From positions 1 through 10,233 of the forward strand of contig CALDJI010000130.1 in NCBI GenBank assembly GCA_937901805.1: a stretch of 10,233 bases of DNA. Reading direction: 5' to 3'. Shown piece by piece: positions 1-7,582 of this stretch (within the stretch, counting starts at the first letter, position 1; every line of letters starts with the position of its first letter). The notes under the pieces were generated by a model. It saw only the letters and a list, made by a program, of their open reading frames with translations. It searched no databases and was not told where the DNA came from. Origin of the DNA: an uncultured Clostridia bacterium. GTDB lineage: Bacteria > Bacillota > Clostridia > Oscillospirales > Ruminococcaceae. A program made the position numbers and the translations under genes.

Positions 1-1225
1 CCGGAAGGCGCCAATTCATATCAGGGATAAAGCCGCGTTCAGCGATTCCAAAAAAATGGAATTTTTGGATCGCCTGCAAGAACACGGGATTGCACAGGCG
101 GTAATTTTATCTACCTGTAACCGCAGCGAAGTATACTTTCTCGCAGAAGATCCAACTGCTGCCGCTATCGTCAAAGAGGAGTTTATTCTGCAGTGCGGCG
201 CACCGGAACTGGTCGGGTATCTGTTTGAAAAGCGGGAACAGCAGGCGCTGACATATTTATTCAGTGTGGCTGCGGGTCTGGATTCCCTGGTTATCGGGGA
301 GGATCAGATCCTTGGGCAGGTACAAAACGCGTTGGATTTTTCCCGCAGGATCGGGTGCTGCGGCAAACAGATGAACCGGATTTTTCTGGACGCCGTCACC
401 AGTGCGAAAAAGATCAAAACGCAACTGAAAATCAGCGAGCGCCCTCTTTCCATCTGTTATATTGGGATGAAATGCCTGGCAGGCGCCTGTGATATCGCAG
501 GGAAAACAGCGCTTGTCATTGGCAGCGGAAAAATGGCTGCCCTGGCGCTCACCTACTTAAAAGATATGCAGGCTGAGCGGATTTATCTTTGCAACCGCAG
601 TATGGAGCATGCTCTTGCTTTAAAAGGGGAAGAAGAACGGATTGCCGTACTCCCTTTTGCACAGCGCTATTCGGTAATGGAAAAATGCGATCTTGTCGTT
701 AGCGCAACTGCATCTCCGCATCTGGTGGTGCGGAGAGAAAAAATCGAAAAGCGCTCCTGTCCGCTCTATCTATTGGATCTGGCGACGCCGCGGGACATTG
801 ATCCCGCGCTTGCCCAGGAAGAGGGGATCCAGCTGTTTGATATTGATTCCCTGCGGGCGGTTTCTGAAGAAAATCTCAGGGAACGCCGGCATCTGGTAGC
901 GCAGGGCAGGGAAATGGCGGCTGAAGCTGTAAGGGAAACCCTGCACTGGCTTGTATCGAGTAAAGTGGATCCTGCGATCGAATCCCTGCAAAACCGCTGT
1001 GCGGCAGTGGAGCAGGATACCTTTGAAATGCTGGAAACAAAGTTTGATTTTAATGACCACGAAAAACGGGCGGTACAAAAAATTCTCCATGCAGGTTTTA
1101 AACGGTTGATTCGGGAGCCGATTCTGGCGTTGAAAGGCCTGGACGATGAGACGGAACAGAAAAAATACAGGGAGGTTATCTGCTCGCTGTTTTCCAATGC
1201 GGAGGAGGGACATCATGCACATTAA
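1..1225 (+). CDS. hemA: Glutamyl-tRNA reductase, 5' end missing at window edge
   Basis: NADPH-dependent reductase that turns glutamyl-tRNA(Glu) into glutamate-1-semialdehyde, the first committed step of the C5 tetrapyrrole pathway in the cytoplasm. The frame is open from base 2, and the codons before the first ATG (position 56) read RKAPIHIRDKAAFS, which matches the conserved family N-terminus. ATG 56 is therefore internal, and roughly 10 residues lie upstream of the window. Visible in order: the catalytic cysteine in STCNRSEVY (codon 116-118); the AAGLDSLVIGEDQILGQV signature; an NADPH-binding Rossmann domain starting GKTALVIGSGKMAALAL; the LDLATPRDID motif; and a C-terminal helical dimerisation domain. 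The visible part is 407 residues, close to full length, with no frameshift. Its last 11 bp overlap the start of hemC. It is the first gene of the operon seen here; its promoter is outside the window. Confidence 0.97.
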   Translation, partial: RKAPIHIRDKAAFSDSKKMEFLDRLQEHGIAQAVILSTCNRSEVYFLAEDPTAAAIVKEEFILQCGAPELVGYLFEKREQQALTYLFSVAAGLDSLVIGEDQILGQVQNALDFSRRIGCCGKQMNRIFLDAVTSAKKIKTQLKISERPLSICYIGMKCLAGACDIAGKTALVIGSGKMAALALTYLKDMQAERIYLCNRSMEHALALKGEEERIAVLPFAQRYSVMEKCDLVVSATASPHLVVRREKIEKRSCPLYLLDLATPRDIDPALAQEEGIQLFDIDSLRAVSEENLRERRHLVAQGREMAAEAVRETLHWLVSSKVDPAIESLQNRCAAVEQDTFEMLETKFDFNDHEKRAVQKILHAGFKRLIREPILALKGLDDETEQKKYREVICSLFSNAEEGHHAH

Positions 1226-2111
1226 ACTTGGTACCAGGGGTTCCAAACTGGCGCTTGTCCAGACAAATTGGGTGAAAGAACGATTGGAGAGGGAATTCCC
1301 GCAGCACACATTTGAAGTAGTCGTTATCCGGACCAGAGGAGATATTATCCAGCACAAGGCGCTCGATCAGATCGGGGGAAAAGGACTGTTTGTAAAAGAG
1401 ATTGAACAACAGATACTGGAAAGAGCTGTGGATATGGGCGTTCACAGCATGAAGGATATGCCAAGCACGCCGGCGCCGGGTCTCTGTTTTACCAGGATAT
1501 GGCCTCGCGCCGACCGCAGGGATGCGCTCATTTTAAAACAGGCGGGTTCTTTGGAGGAACTGCCGCATGGTGCGGTGCTTGCTACAGGGAGCAAGCGGAG
1601 GATTTATCAGCTGAAAGTCCTGCGTCCGGATTTGCAGTTTGTCGGAATCCGGGGGAATATCGATACCCGACTGAAAAAAATGCGGGAAGGGGAAATCGAC
1701 GGGCTTGTCCTGGCGGCGGCCGGGCTGTGCCGCTTGGGAATGGAGGGAGAAATTTCCCAATATCTGAACCCGCGGGAGGAGATGGTTCCCGCCTGCGGGC
1801 AGGGGGCACTGGCTTTGGAAATCCGGCAGGGGGATGACATCCTTCGGGAGATCCTCGATTCCCTCTGTGATGAACAGACAGAACGGGAAGTTCAGGCGGA
1901 ACGGGCTTTTTTAGAGGCGATTGGAGGCGGCTGCCACACTCCTGCGGGGGCCTGCGCATATGAACACGGCGAAACCCTGACCTTAACAGCGTGGTACGGC
2001 GCACCGGATGGAAGCAAATCCAAAAGAGAGACTTTGAGCGGAAACCGAAAAGATTCCCGGAAATTGGCGGAAGAACTGGCGGAGCAATTGAAAAAGGAAG
2101 TGGACGGATAA
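1215..2111 (+). CDS. hemC: Hydroxymethylbilane synthase (porphobilinogen deaminase)
   Basis: Joins four porphobilinogen molecules head to tail into hydroxymethylbilane, using a covalently attached dipyrromethane cofactor. The 298-residue product is of normal length. Visible signatures: GTRGSKLAL at residues 6-14; RTRGD (39-43); GGKGLFVKEIE (54-64); VHSMKDMP (76-83) with the catalytic Asp81; RGNIDTRL (146-153); ACGQGALALE (193-202); and GGGCHTPAGA (237-246), where Cys240 is the expected cofactor-attachment residue. The start at ATG 1215 is chosen because GGAGGAGGG at 1201-1209 precedes it and because the protein then begins MHIKLGTRG, as the family does. An upstream in-frame ATG at 1146 would add 23 residues that overlap hemA and look unlike the family. 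It overlaps hemA by 11 bp and shares one base (TAATG) with the next gene, so translational coupling is likely. Confidence 0.98.
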   Translation: MHIKLGTRGSKLALVQTNWVKERLEREFPQHTFEVVVIRTRGDIIQHKALDQIGGKGLFVKEIEQQILERAVDMGVHSMKDMPSTPAPGLCFTRIWPRADRRDALILKQAGSLEELPHGAVLATGSKRRIYQLKVLRPDLQFVGIRGNIDTRLKKMREGEIDGLVLAAAGLCRLGMEGEISQYLNPREEMVPACGQGALALEIRQGDDILREILDSLCDEQTEREVQAERAFLEAIGGGCHTPAGACAYEHGETLTLTAWYGAPDGSKSKRETLSGNRKDSRKLAEELAEQLKKEVDG

Positions 2112-3574
2112 TGGGGAAAGTGTATCTGGTTGGCGCAGGCCCGGGAGATCCCGGACTGATTACAGTAAGGGGGAAACATCTGCTCGAGCGCGCCGACTGC
2201 ATTGTCTATGACCGGCTGGCAAATCCCCGCCTGCTTTCGCTGACTGGGGAGCACTGCCGCCTTATCTATGCCGGCAAGGCGGCGAGCAGGCATACCATGA
2301 GGCAGGAGGAGATCAACGCACTGCTGGTCCGCTGCGCACAGGAATATGAAACCGTTGTGCGGCTCAAAGGCGGGGATGTCTATGTCTTTGGCCGGGGCGG
2401 TGAAGAAGGACTATATTTGCTGGAACACGGCGTGGATTTTGAAGTGGTGCCGGGAATCAGTTCCAGTATCGGCGGTCTTGCCTATGGGGGAATCCCCGTT
2501 ACGCATCGAGGACTTTCCCACGGATTTCATGTAGTGACCGCCCATGATAAGGATGACAAACTGACTGACTTGGACTTCCCCTCGATGGCGCGCTCAAAGG
2601 AAACGCTCGTCTTTCTGATGGGTTTGTCCAAAGTGGGGGAAATTTCCACGAATCTGCTTGAGGCGGGCATGTCCCCGCAGACGCCTGCCGCAGTGATTTC
2701 CCATGCGGCGCTCCCCTCCCAGCAGACGGTGTCGGCGCCGCTTGGAGAACTGGAACAGGCGCTGCGCCGTCATCCGCTTTCTTCTCCGGCGCTGATTGTG
2801 GTAGGGGAAGTCGTCTCCCTGAGAGAGCGCCTGAACTTTTTTGAACGCCTGCCCCTGTTTGGCCGGTCGGTTTTTCTGCCCCATCCGGGAAAGGAGTCCT
2901 CTCCTCTGGCAGAACGCTTCGAACAGCTCGGCGCAAAGGTGACGGAGGCCTGTACTGGGGAACTCCGGGAGATCCCCGGCGCATTCTCGGAGGATATGTT
3001 GGAGGGGATACGCTGTCTGGCCTTTTCCAGCAAACACGGGGTGGATGCTTTTTTCCATGGGCTTTTTGCCGCGGGAAAGGACGCCCGTTCGCTTGCGGGA
3101 ATTTCTGTTGCCGCAGTGGGAAACTCGACGGCGGACAGGCTGTGTTCCTATGGGGTGCGCGCTGATCTCGTTCCGGATACATTCTACAGCGAAGCGCTGT
3201 GCAAAAGTATCCGCGAGGCGGGATTTTCCGGAAAGGAGACCCTGCTTATCAAGGTGCGGGGCTCTCTTCCGCCCTGTTTTGAGGAATTTGGAGTGCGTAT
3301 GCTGGAACTCTATGAAAACTGCCCTGTTCAGGGGGAAACTCTGCGGGAACAGGCCGGAGAAGGCGGCTTTACGGATTTGGTGTTTTCCTGTTCTTCGGCC
3401 GTCCACGCAGTTGTAAAAGCGTTTGGGACGGAGTGTTTGAGGAAAAGCCGGTGCTTTTCCATCGGGGAAAAAACCAGTCATACCTTGAGAACATACGGCG
3501 CGGCGCCGATACAAGCTCAGCGGGCGGATCTGGATTCACTTGCCCGCGCAGTGATAACAGGAGGGAAATCATGA
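2111..3574 (+). CDS. cobA-hemD: Fused uroporphyrinogen-III C-methyltransferase and uroporphyrinogen-III synthase
   Basis: A 487-residue bifunctional protein. Residues 1 to about 243 are a SAM-dependent CobA/SUMT domain that methylates uroporphyrinogen III at C2 and C7 to give precorrin-2. Its motifs are VGAGPGDPGLIT (7-18), VYDRL (32-36), RLKGGDVYVFGRGGEE (84-99), VVPGISS (112-118), GIPVTHRG (127-134) and LVFLMGL (166-172). Residues from about 249 to 487 are a HemD domain, which cyclises hydroxymethylbilane with inversion of ring D. It is recognised by AFSSKHGVDAFF (304-315), AAVGNSTADRL (334-344), LVPDTFYSEAL (353-363), KVRGS (381-385) and LVFSCSSAVHAV (423-434), and is divergent as HemD usually is. 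The fusion is a common Bacillota arrangement. ATG 2111 overlaps the hemC stop by one base; a longer in-frame start at 1991 would lie inside hemC and lacks homology. The 3' end overlaps hemB by 4 bp. Confidence 0.96.
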   Translation: MGKVYLVGAGPGDPGLITVRGKHLLERADCIVYDRLANPRLLSLTGEHCRLIYAGKAASRHTMRQEEINALLVRCAQEYETVVRLKGGDVYVFGRGGEEGLYLLEHGVDFEVVPGISSSIGGLAYGGIPVTHRGLSHGFHVVTAHDKDDKLTDLDFPSMARSKETLVFLMGLSKVGEISTNLLEAGMSPQTPAAVISHAALPSQQTVSAPLGELEQALRRHPLSSPALIVVGEVVSLRERLNFFERLPLFGRSVFLPHPGKESSPLAERFEQLGAKVTEACTGELREIPGAFSEDMLEGIRCLAFSSKHGVDAFFHGLFAAGKDARSLAGISVAAVGNSTADRLCSYGVRADLVPDTFYSEALCKSIREAGFSGKETLLIKVRGSLPPCFEEFGVRMLELYENCPVQGETLREQAGEGGFTDLVFSCSSAVHAVVKAFGTECLRKSRCFSIGEKTSHTLRTYGAAPIQAQRADLDSLARAVITGGKS

Positions 3575-4548
3575 TGTTTTACCGTGGCAGGAGACTGCGC
3601 AAAAATGCAGTCATAAGGAAAATGATGCAGGAGACGGTTTTGCAGCCTTCTGATTTTGTATACCCGATTTTTGTGGTGGAAGGGGAAGGCGTAAAGCGGG
3701 AGATCCCCTCGTTAAAAGGGATCTGCCATTATTCGGTGGATAAACTCCCGGAGGTTGTGCAGGAAATGGAACAGGCAGGAGTTTATTCCTGCATCCTGTT
3801 TGGAATCCCGGATCACAAGGACGCCTGCGGCTCCAGCGCCTATGAGGAAAACGGCGTTGTCCAGCGGGCAATCCGCAAAATCAAGGAGACAAACCCGGAG
3901 ATCTATGTGATTGGGGACGTCTGCATGTGCGAGTATACGGATCACGGGCACTGTGGGATTTTGGACGAACAGGGTTATGTGGTAAACGACCGCACGCTGG
4001 AAGTCCTGGATCAGATTGCCCTCAGCTACGCGCGGGCGGGGATCGATATGGTGGCCCCCAGCGATATGATGGACGGACATATCCAGTCCATACGCGCGGC
4101 TTTGGATAGGGAGGGATTTGTCAATGTGGCGCTGATGGGATACAGCGCCAAGTATGCCTCCAGCTATTACGGCCCGTTCCGGGAGGCGGCGGGTTCCGCT
4201 CCCTCGTTTGGGGATCGCAGGGCCTATCAGATGGATTATGCGAACGGACGGGAAGCGCTGAGGGAAATCGCCGCAGATATTGAGGAGGGCGCGGATATCG
4301 TCATGGTCAAGCCGGCGCTCGCCTATCTGGACGTGGTCAAGGAGGCCTCCCTGAACTTCGATGTGCCCGTTGCGGCATATAATGTCAGCGGAGAATACGC
4401 CATGCTGCGTTTGGCTGTCGAGCAGGGCCTGATGAATGAATCGGTGATTCTGGAAAGCCTGACCGCCATCAAGCGCGCGGGGGCAAACCTGATTATCACC
4501 TATTTCGCCCTGTACGCAGCGCAGAAATTAAAGGAGGAGAGGGCATGA
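3571..4548 (+). CDS. hemB: Porphobilinogen synthase (delta-aminolevulinic acid dehydratase), zinc type
   Basis: Condenses two molecules of 5-aminolevulinate to porphobilinogen. The 325-residue product has normal family length. The catalytic Schiff-base lysines are visible as Lys194 in MGYSAKYASSYYGPFREA and Lys247 in IVMVKPALAYLD. The metal site is DVCMCEYTDHGHCGI, with Cys118, Cys120 and Cys128, the three-cysteine pattern of zinc-dependent enzymes rather than the aspartate-rich magnesium type. Two adjacent ATGs (3571 and 3574) follow AGGAGGG at 3559-3565; I took the first, but the second has the more usual 8-nt spacing and differs by only one residue. An in-frame ATG at 3433 lies deep in hemD and is not needed. 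The start overlaps the cobA-hemD stop, and the stop overlaps hemL as ATGA, so coupling on both sides is likely. Confidence 0.98.
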   Translation: MMFYRGRRLRKNAVIRKMMQETVLQPSDFVYPIFVVEGEGVKREIPSLKGICHYSVDKLPEVVQEMEQAGVYSCILFGIPDHKDACGSSAYEENGVVQRAIRKIKETNPEIYVIGDVCMCEYTDHGHCGILDEQGYVVNDRTLEVLDQIALSYARAGIDMVAPSDMMDGHIQSIRAALDREGFVNVALMGYSAKYASSYYGPFREAAGSAPSFGDRRAYQMDYANGREALREIAADIEEGADIVMVKPALAYLDVVKEASLNFDVPVAAYNVSGEYAMLRLAVEQGLMNESVILESLTAIKRAGANLIITYFALYAAQKLKEERA

Positions 4549-5837
4549 ACCACGAAAAATCGAAAGCGGCGTTTGCAAAAGCCTGTGGAGTGATCCCCGG
4601 CGGGGTCAATTCCCCGGTGCGGGCATTCCAATCCGTCGGCGGGGAACCGATTTTTGTGGATCATGCCAAGGGCAGCCGCATTGTAGATATTGATGGGAAC
4701 GAATATATTGACTATATCTGTTCCTGGGGACCGTTTGTGCTCGGCCACTCCCATCCGATGATGGAAGAAGGCGCGCTGGAAGCGATCCGGCGCGGGATGA
4801 GTTACGGGCTGCCCACAGAGATGGAAACCCGGATGGCGCAGCTCATCTGCTCGGCGTACAAAAGCGCCGAGATGGTGCGCATGGTTAATTCCGGAACCGA
4901 GGCTACCATGAGCGCCATCCGTGCCGCACGCGGATATACGGGAAAAGATAAGATTATCAAATTTGAGGGGTGTTATCACGGGCATTCGGACTGCCTGCTG
5001 GTGAAATCCGGTTCCGGCGCGCTGACCTTTGGCGTGCCGACCAGCCCTGGAGTTCCTGCGGACGTGGTGAAAAACACCCTAGTCTGCCGGTATAATGATC
5101 TTGCCTCCGTCCAGGAGACGGTGGAGGAAAACAGGGGGGAGATAGCGGCGATCATTGTAGAACCCATTGCCGGCAATATGGGGGTAATCCCGCCCCGCCC
5201 GGGATTTCTGGAGGGGCTGCGCGCCCTGTGTACCGAGCAGGGGATTGTCCTCATCTTTGACGAGGTCATCAGCGGATTCCGCGCCGCCTTTGGCGGAGCG
5301 TCCCAGTTGTATGGCATCGATCCGGATATGGCCTGTTTTGGAAAGATCATCGGCAGCGGGCTGCCGGTCGGCGCCTATGCGGGAAAGCGGGAGATCATGT
5401 CTATGGTTTCCCCAAAAGGGCCGGTCTACCAGGCGGGAACGCTTTCGGGCAATCCGCTTGCGATGTTCATGGGGTTCAAACTCCTGTCCTATTTAAAAGA
5501 ACACCGGGAAATCTACCAAACAGTGGAGGAATATGCCGCAAAGCTGGAAGCCGGGATGCGGGAGCTGCTCGCAAGGCATGGCCTGCATTATACGATCAAC
5601 CGGGTCGGTTCCCTGCTCTGCCTGTTTTTCACGGAGCGGGAGGTCGTCTGTTATGACGATGTCAAGACCTGTGATACGGATAAGTTCTCCAAATACTTCC
5701 AGAGCATGCTGGATCAGGGCGTCCTGCTTGCGCCCTCCCAGTTTGAAGCAATGTTTGTCAGTGCCGCCCACACGCAGGAGGATCTGGAGCGGACCTTGTA
5801 TGCCATGGACAGAGCCCTGTCCGCCTGCGAGGGGTAG
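4545..5837 (+). CDS. hemL: Glutamate-1-semialdehyde 2,1-aminomutase
   Basis: PLP-dependent class III aminotransferase-fold enzyme that converts glutamate-1-semialdehyde, the HemA product, to 5-aminolevulinate. The 430-residue product is full length. Motifs: GGVNSPVRAF (19-28); SWGPFVLGHSHP (60-71); MVNSGTEATMSAIRAARG (113-130); EGCYHGHSD (141-149); LIFDEVISGFR (236-246), which holds the PLP-pyridine-binding Asp; the Schiff-base lysine Lys267 in FGKIIGSGLPVGAYAG; and GTLSGNPLAM (298-307). AAGGAGGAGAGGG sits directly upstream of ATG 4545, which overlaps the hemB stop as ATGA. HemL and HemA are known to channel the unstable semialdehyde between them, which fits their presence in one operon although they are separated here by three genes. 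No defect is seen. Confidence 0.98.
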   Translation: MNHEKSKAAFAKACGVIPGGVNSPVRAFQSVGGEPIFVDHAKGSRIVDIDGNEYIDYICSWGPFVLGHSHPMMEEGALEAIRRGMSYGLPTEMETRMAQLICSAYKSAEMVRMVNSGTEATMSAIRAARGYTGKDKIIKFEGCYHGHSDCLLVKSGSGALTFGVPTSPGVPADVVKNTLVCRYNDLASVQETVEENRGEIAAIIVEPIAGNMGVIPPRPGFLEGLRALCTEQGIVLIFDEVISGFRAAFGGASQLYGIDPDMACFGKIIGSGLPVGAYAGKREIMSMVSPKGPVYQAGTLSGNPLAMFMGFKLLSYLKEHREIYQTVEEYAAKLEAGMRELLARHGLHYTINRVGSLLCLFFTEREVVCYDDVKTCDTDKFSKYFQSMLDQGVLLAPSQFEAMFVSAAHTQEDLERTLYAMDRALSACEG

Positions 5838-5839
5838 GA

Positions 5840-7126
5840 ATGGGATTGTTTGCAGAACTTTCCCTGTCTGGAAAGCCGGTGCTGGTTGTAGGGGGAGGAC
5901 GGCAGGCGCTACGCAAAGCGCAGCGGTTTGCAGGGGAAGGGGCCTGTCTCACCGTTGTGGCCCCTTCCTTCATCGAGGGTTTTGAGGCTGTCCGTGCAAA
6001 GATGTTCTCACAGAAGTATGAGACGGCCCTGCTTGATGGGATGTTCCTCGTGGTAGCTGCAACGGATGACCGGGCGCTCAACCACCGGATCATTTTGGAG
6101 GCCAATGCACGAGGGCTCCTCACCATGAGCGTGCATCAGGATTCGGATGCGGCGCTTCACAGCATGGGAAACCGGGAGTTTGGCGGGATTACCGCCGCAG
6201 TTTCCACCCATGGCGCTTATCCTGCACTGGATGCGGCGCTGCTTGAACGGTGGGAGATTTGCTCCAGGCCGTTGACAGATAAACTTCCGGCGCTGAAACG
6301 GCTGCGGGAGCAGATTGTTCGTTCTTCTCTGAGGACAGAGGAGAGGCAGGAACTGCTGAAAAGGCTGCCCGCATGGGAGAAGGAGACGCTCGGCGCCTTG
6401 GCACTTGCAGTGGAACGGGGGAAACTGCTGATTGCAGTCTGGCATGGGACGGCAAGTGAAGAAGCGATGCGCAGCCGGGTGTTCCCGTTTTCCAGGGAAA
6501 TCGAAGCGCACTACCCGCCCATTCCGGTCTGCGAGGCCTTTTTGAGCGAAAAAATGCAGGCAAAACTCTCTGCCAGGGGGATTTCCATACCGCTTCTTGG
6601 GGAACTTCTGCATCTGGCGGATGCCCTGGGGATCGCCCATATCCTGCTTCAGCCGATTTTGTTTGCACCGGGGAGTTATTCCCGGCAGGTATCTGCGTGC
6701 GTGAGGGAATTTTCCCATCTGGACGTTCGTATCGGGGAACCTCTTGTCTCGGGAAAAACCGATGCGCAGGAATTATTCTGCTGCCTGCGGAGAGAATTTC
6801 CCTGGGATGGTCAGAGGATCTTTGCCTGCCACGGGTTTGGACCTGAATGGCAGAAACTGCTGTGCGGGGCGTTGCTTCCAGAAGAAACTCTGCTCATGGT
6901 AAAAGAAGAATTGCCTGTCCTGCGGCGGGATCTTCCGGTGCAGGTGATCCCTCTGTTTTTGCTGCTGGGCTATCATACCGGACGAGATCTCTTTGACGGA
7001 GAGGATTCCGTCTGTGTACGCCTTGCCCGAAACGGCTATCAAGTGCAAAAGGAGTGCACTGGGCTGATGGAACTTGCCTGTGTACGCAGGCTCTTTCTCA
7101 ATAAAATCGGGGGGATGTCTTTTTGA
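5840..7126 (+). CDS. sirC-cbiK: Fused precorrin-2 dehydrogenase (SirC-like) and CbiK-type sirohydrochlorin chelatase
   Basis: A 428-residue two-domain protein. Residues 1 to about 150 look like the SirC/Met8p/CysG-N dehydrogenase: dinucleotide motif VLVVGGGRQALRKAQRF (14-30), FLVVAATDD (69-77) and STHGAYPALDAALLERWE (122-139). This domain would oxidise precorrin-2 to sirohydrochlorin with NAD+. Residues from about 193 to 428 resemble CbiK, the anaerobic cobaltochelatase: KLLIAVWHGTASEE (195-208) in place of the usual SFGTS segment; ILLQPILFAPGSYSRQV (268-284); FACHGFGPEW (328-337); KEELP (355-359); VIPLFLLLGYHTGRD (369-383); and a final GLMELACVRRLFL (408-420). His331, Glu356 and His379 align by eye with the three CbiK metal ligands. 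The gene starts 2 bp after hemL. Both halves follow CobA in the pathway, so the protein probably carries precorrin-2 to cobalt- (or iron-) sirohydrochlorin. Metal choice cannot be read from the sequence. Family calls are by eye. Confidence 0.85.
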   Translation: MGLFAELSLSGKPVLVVGGGRQALRKAQRFAGEGACLTVVAPSFIEGFEAVRAKMFSQKYETALLDGMFLVVAATDDRALNHRIILEANARGLLTMSVHQDSDAALHSMGNREFGGITAAVSTHGAYPALDAALLERWEICSRPLTDKLPALKRLREQIVRSSLRTEERQELLKRLPAWEKETLGALALAVERGKLLIAVWHGTASEEAMRSRVFPFSREIEAHYPPIPVCEAFLSEKMQAKLSARGISIPLLGELLHLADALGIAHILLQPILFAPGSYSRQVSACVREFSHLDVRIGEPLVSGKTDAQELFCCLRREFPWDGQRIFACHGFGPEWQKLLCGALLPEETLLMVKEELPVLRRDLPVQVIPLFLLLGYHTGRDLFDGEDSVCVRLARNGYQVQKECTGLMELACVRRLFLNKIGGMSF

Positions 7127-7553
7127 TACAACGGGCAGGCTCCGGCCAGCTGCCGCAGGTAATGGCTTTGGCGGAAAAACTCTGGCCGGATTCCGGGGAC
7201 AGGTTATATGGAGAGATGAAAGACTACCTCACAGCAAAGGGAAAGGCGGCGTTCCTGTTCCTGGAACGGGGATGCCCCGCCGGGTTTGCCCTGTGTTCCC
7301 TCCGCTCAGATTATGTGGAAGGGGCAAAGTATTCCCCGACAGGATACCTGGAGGGAATCTATGTCAAGCCGGCTTTTCGTGGGCGAAAGATTGCGTCGGC
7401 GCTTGTGTCTGCCTGTGAGAATTGGGCTAGACAGCATGGCTGCCGAGGCTTACGAGCGACTGCGAGCTGGGGAACACGTAGAGCCTGACCTTCCACTTGC
7501 ATGCCGGGTTTTCAGAAGCAAACCGGGTAATCTGTTTTATAAAACCGCTTTAA
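7123..7553 (+). pseudogene. aac(6'): Decayed aminoglycoside 6'-N-acetyltransferase-like GNAT gene
   Basis: The 5' part encodes a GNAT-fold protein with hallmarks of the AAC(6')-I (AAC(6')-Ic-like) family: an EKLWPDS segment, LRSDYVEGAKYSPTGYLEGI and the acetyl-CoA loop VKPAFRGRKIASALV. After HGCR the original frame runs into unrelated sequence and stops at 7486-7488. The expected C-terminus continues in another frame: SDCELGNT from 7455, an in-frame TAG at 7479-7481 where relatives have a residue (a Glu codon would need one change), then SLTFHLHAGFSEANRVICFI and a natural TAA at 7551-7553. One base appears lost at about 7447-7448 (GG where a codon such as GAG is expected). Restoring it gives a product of about 143 residues, normal for the family. 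Translation would start at TTG 7123, overlapping the upstream stop as TTGA after a G-rich ribosome binding site. Two independent lesions make true decay likelier than a single read error. Resistance activity is not expected from this allele. Confidence 0.83.
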
Positions 7554-7582
7554 TCGGCGGACAGGAAGCGGAGGAGAACCAT

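Noticed and set aside
1582..2202. Antisense open frame (206 codons) opposite hemC
   Set aside because: Low-complexity Pro/Arg-rich shadow of hemC with no recognisable domain or ribosome binding site.
2594..3514. Long antisense open frame (306 codons) opposite cobA-hemD
   Set aside because: It lies entirely opposite a gene with clear family motifs, is rich in Arg/Pro/Ser as expected of a shadow frame, and has no family signature.
7436..7553. Programmed frameshifting or stop readthrough to make full-length acetyltransferase
   Set aside because: There is no slippery heptamer or clear downstream stimulator at the shift, and two different recoding events in 30 bases would be required. Decay is simpler.
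7286..7582. N-terminal extension of the methyltransferase back to 7286
   Set aside because: The extension is the wrong-frame reading of the acetyltransferase gene. A strong ribosome binding site and the family-like start are at 7583.
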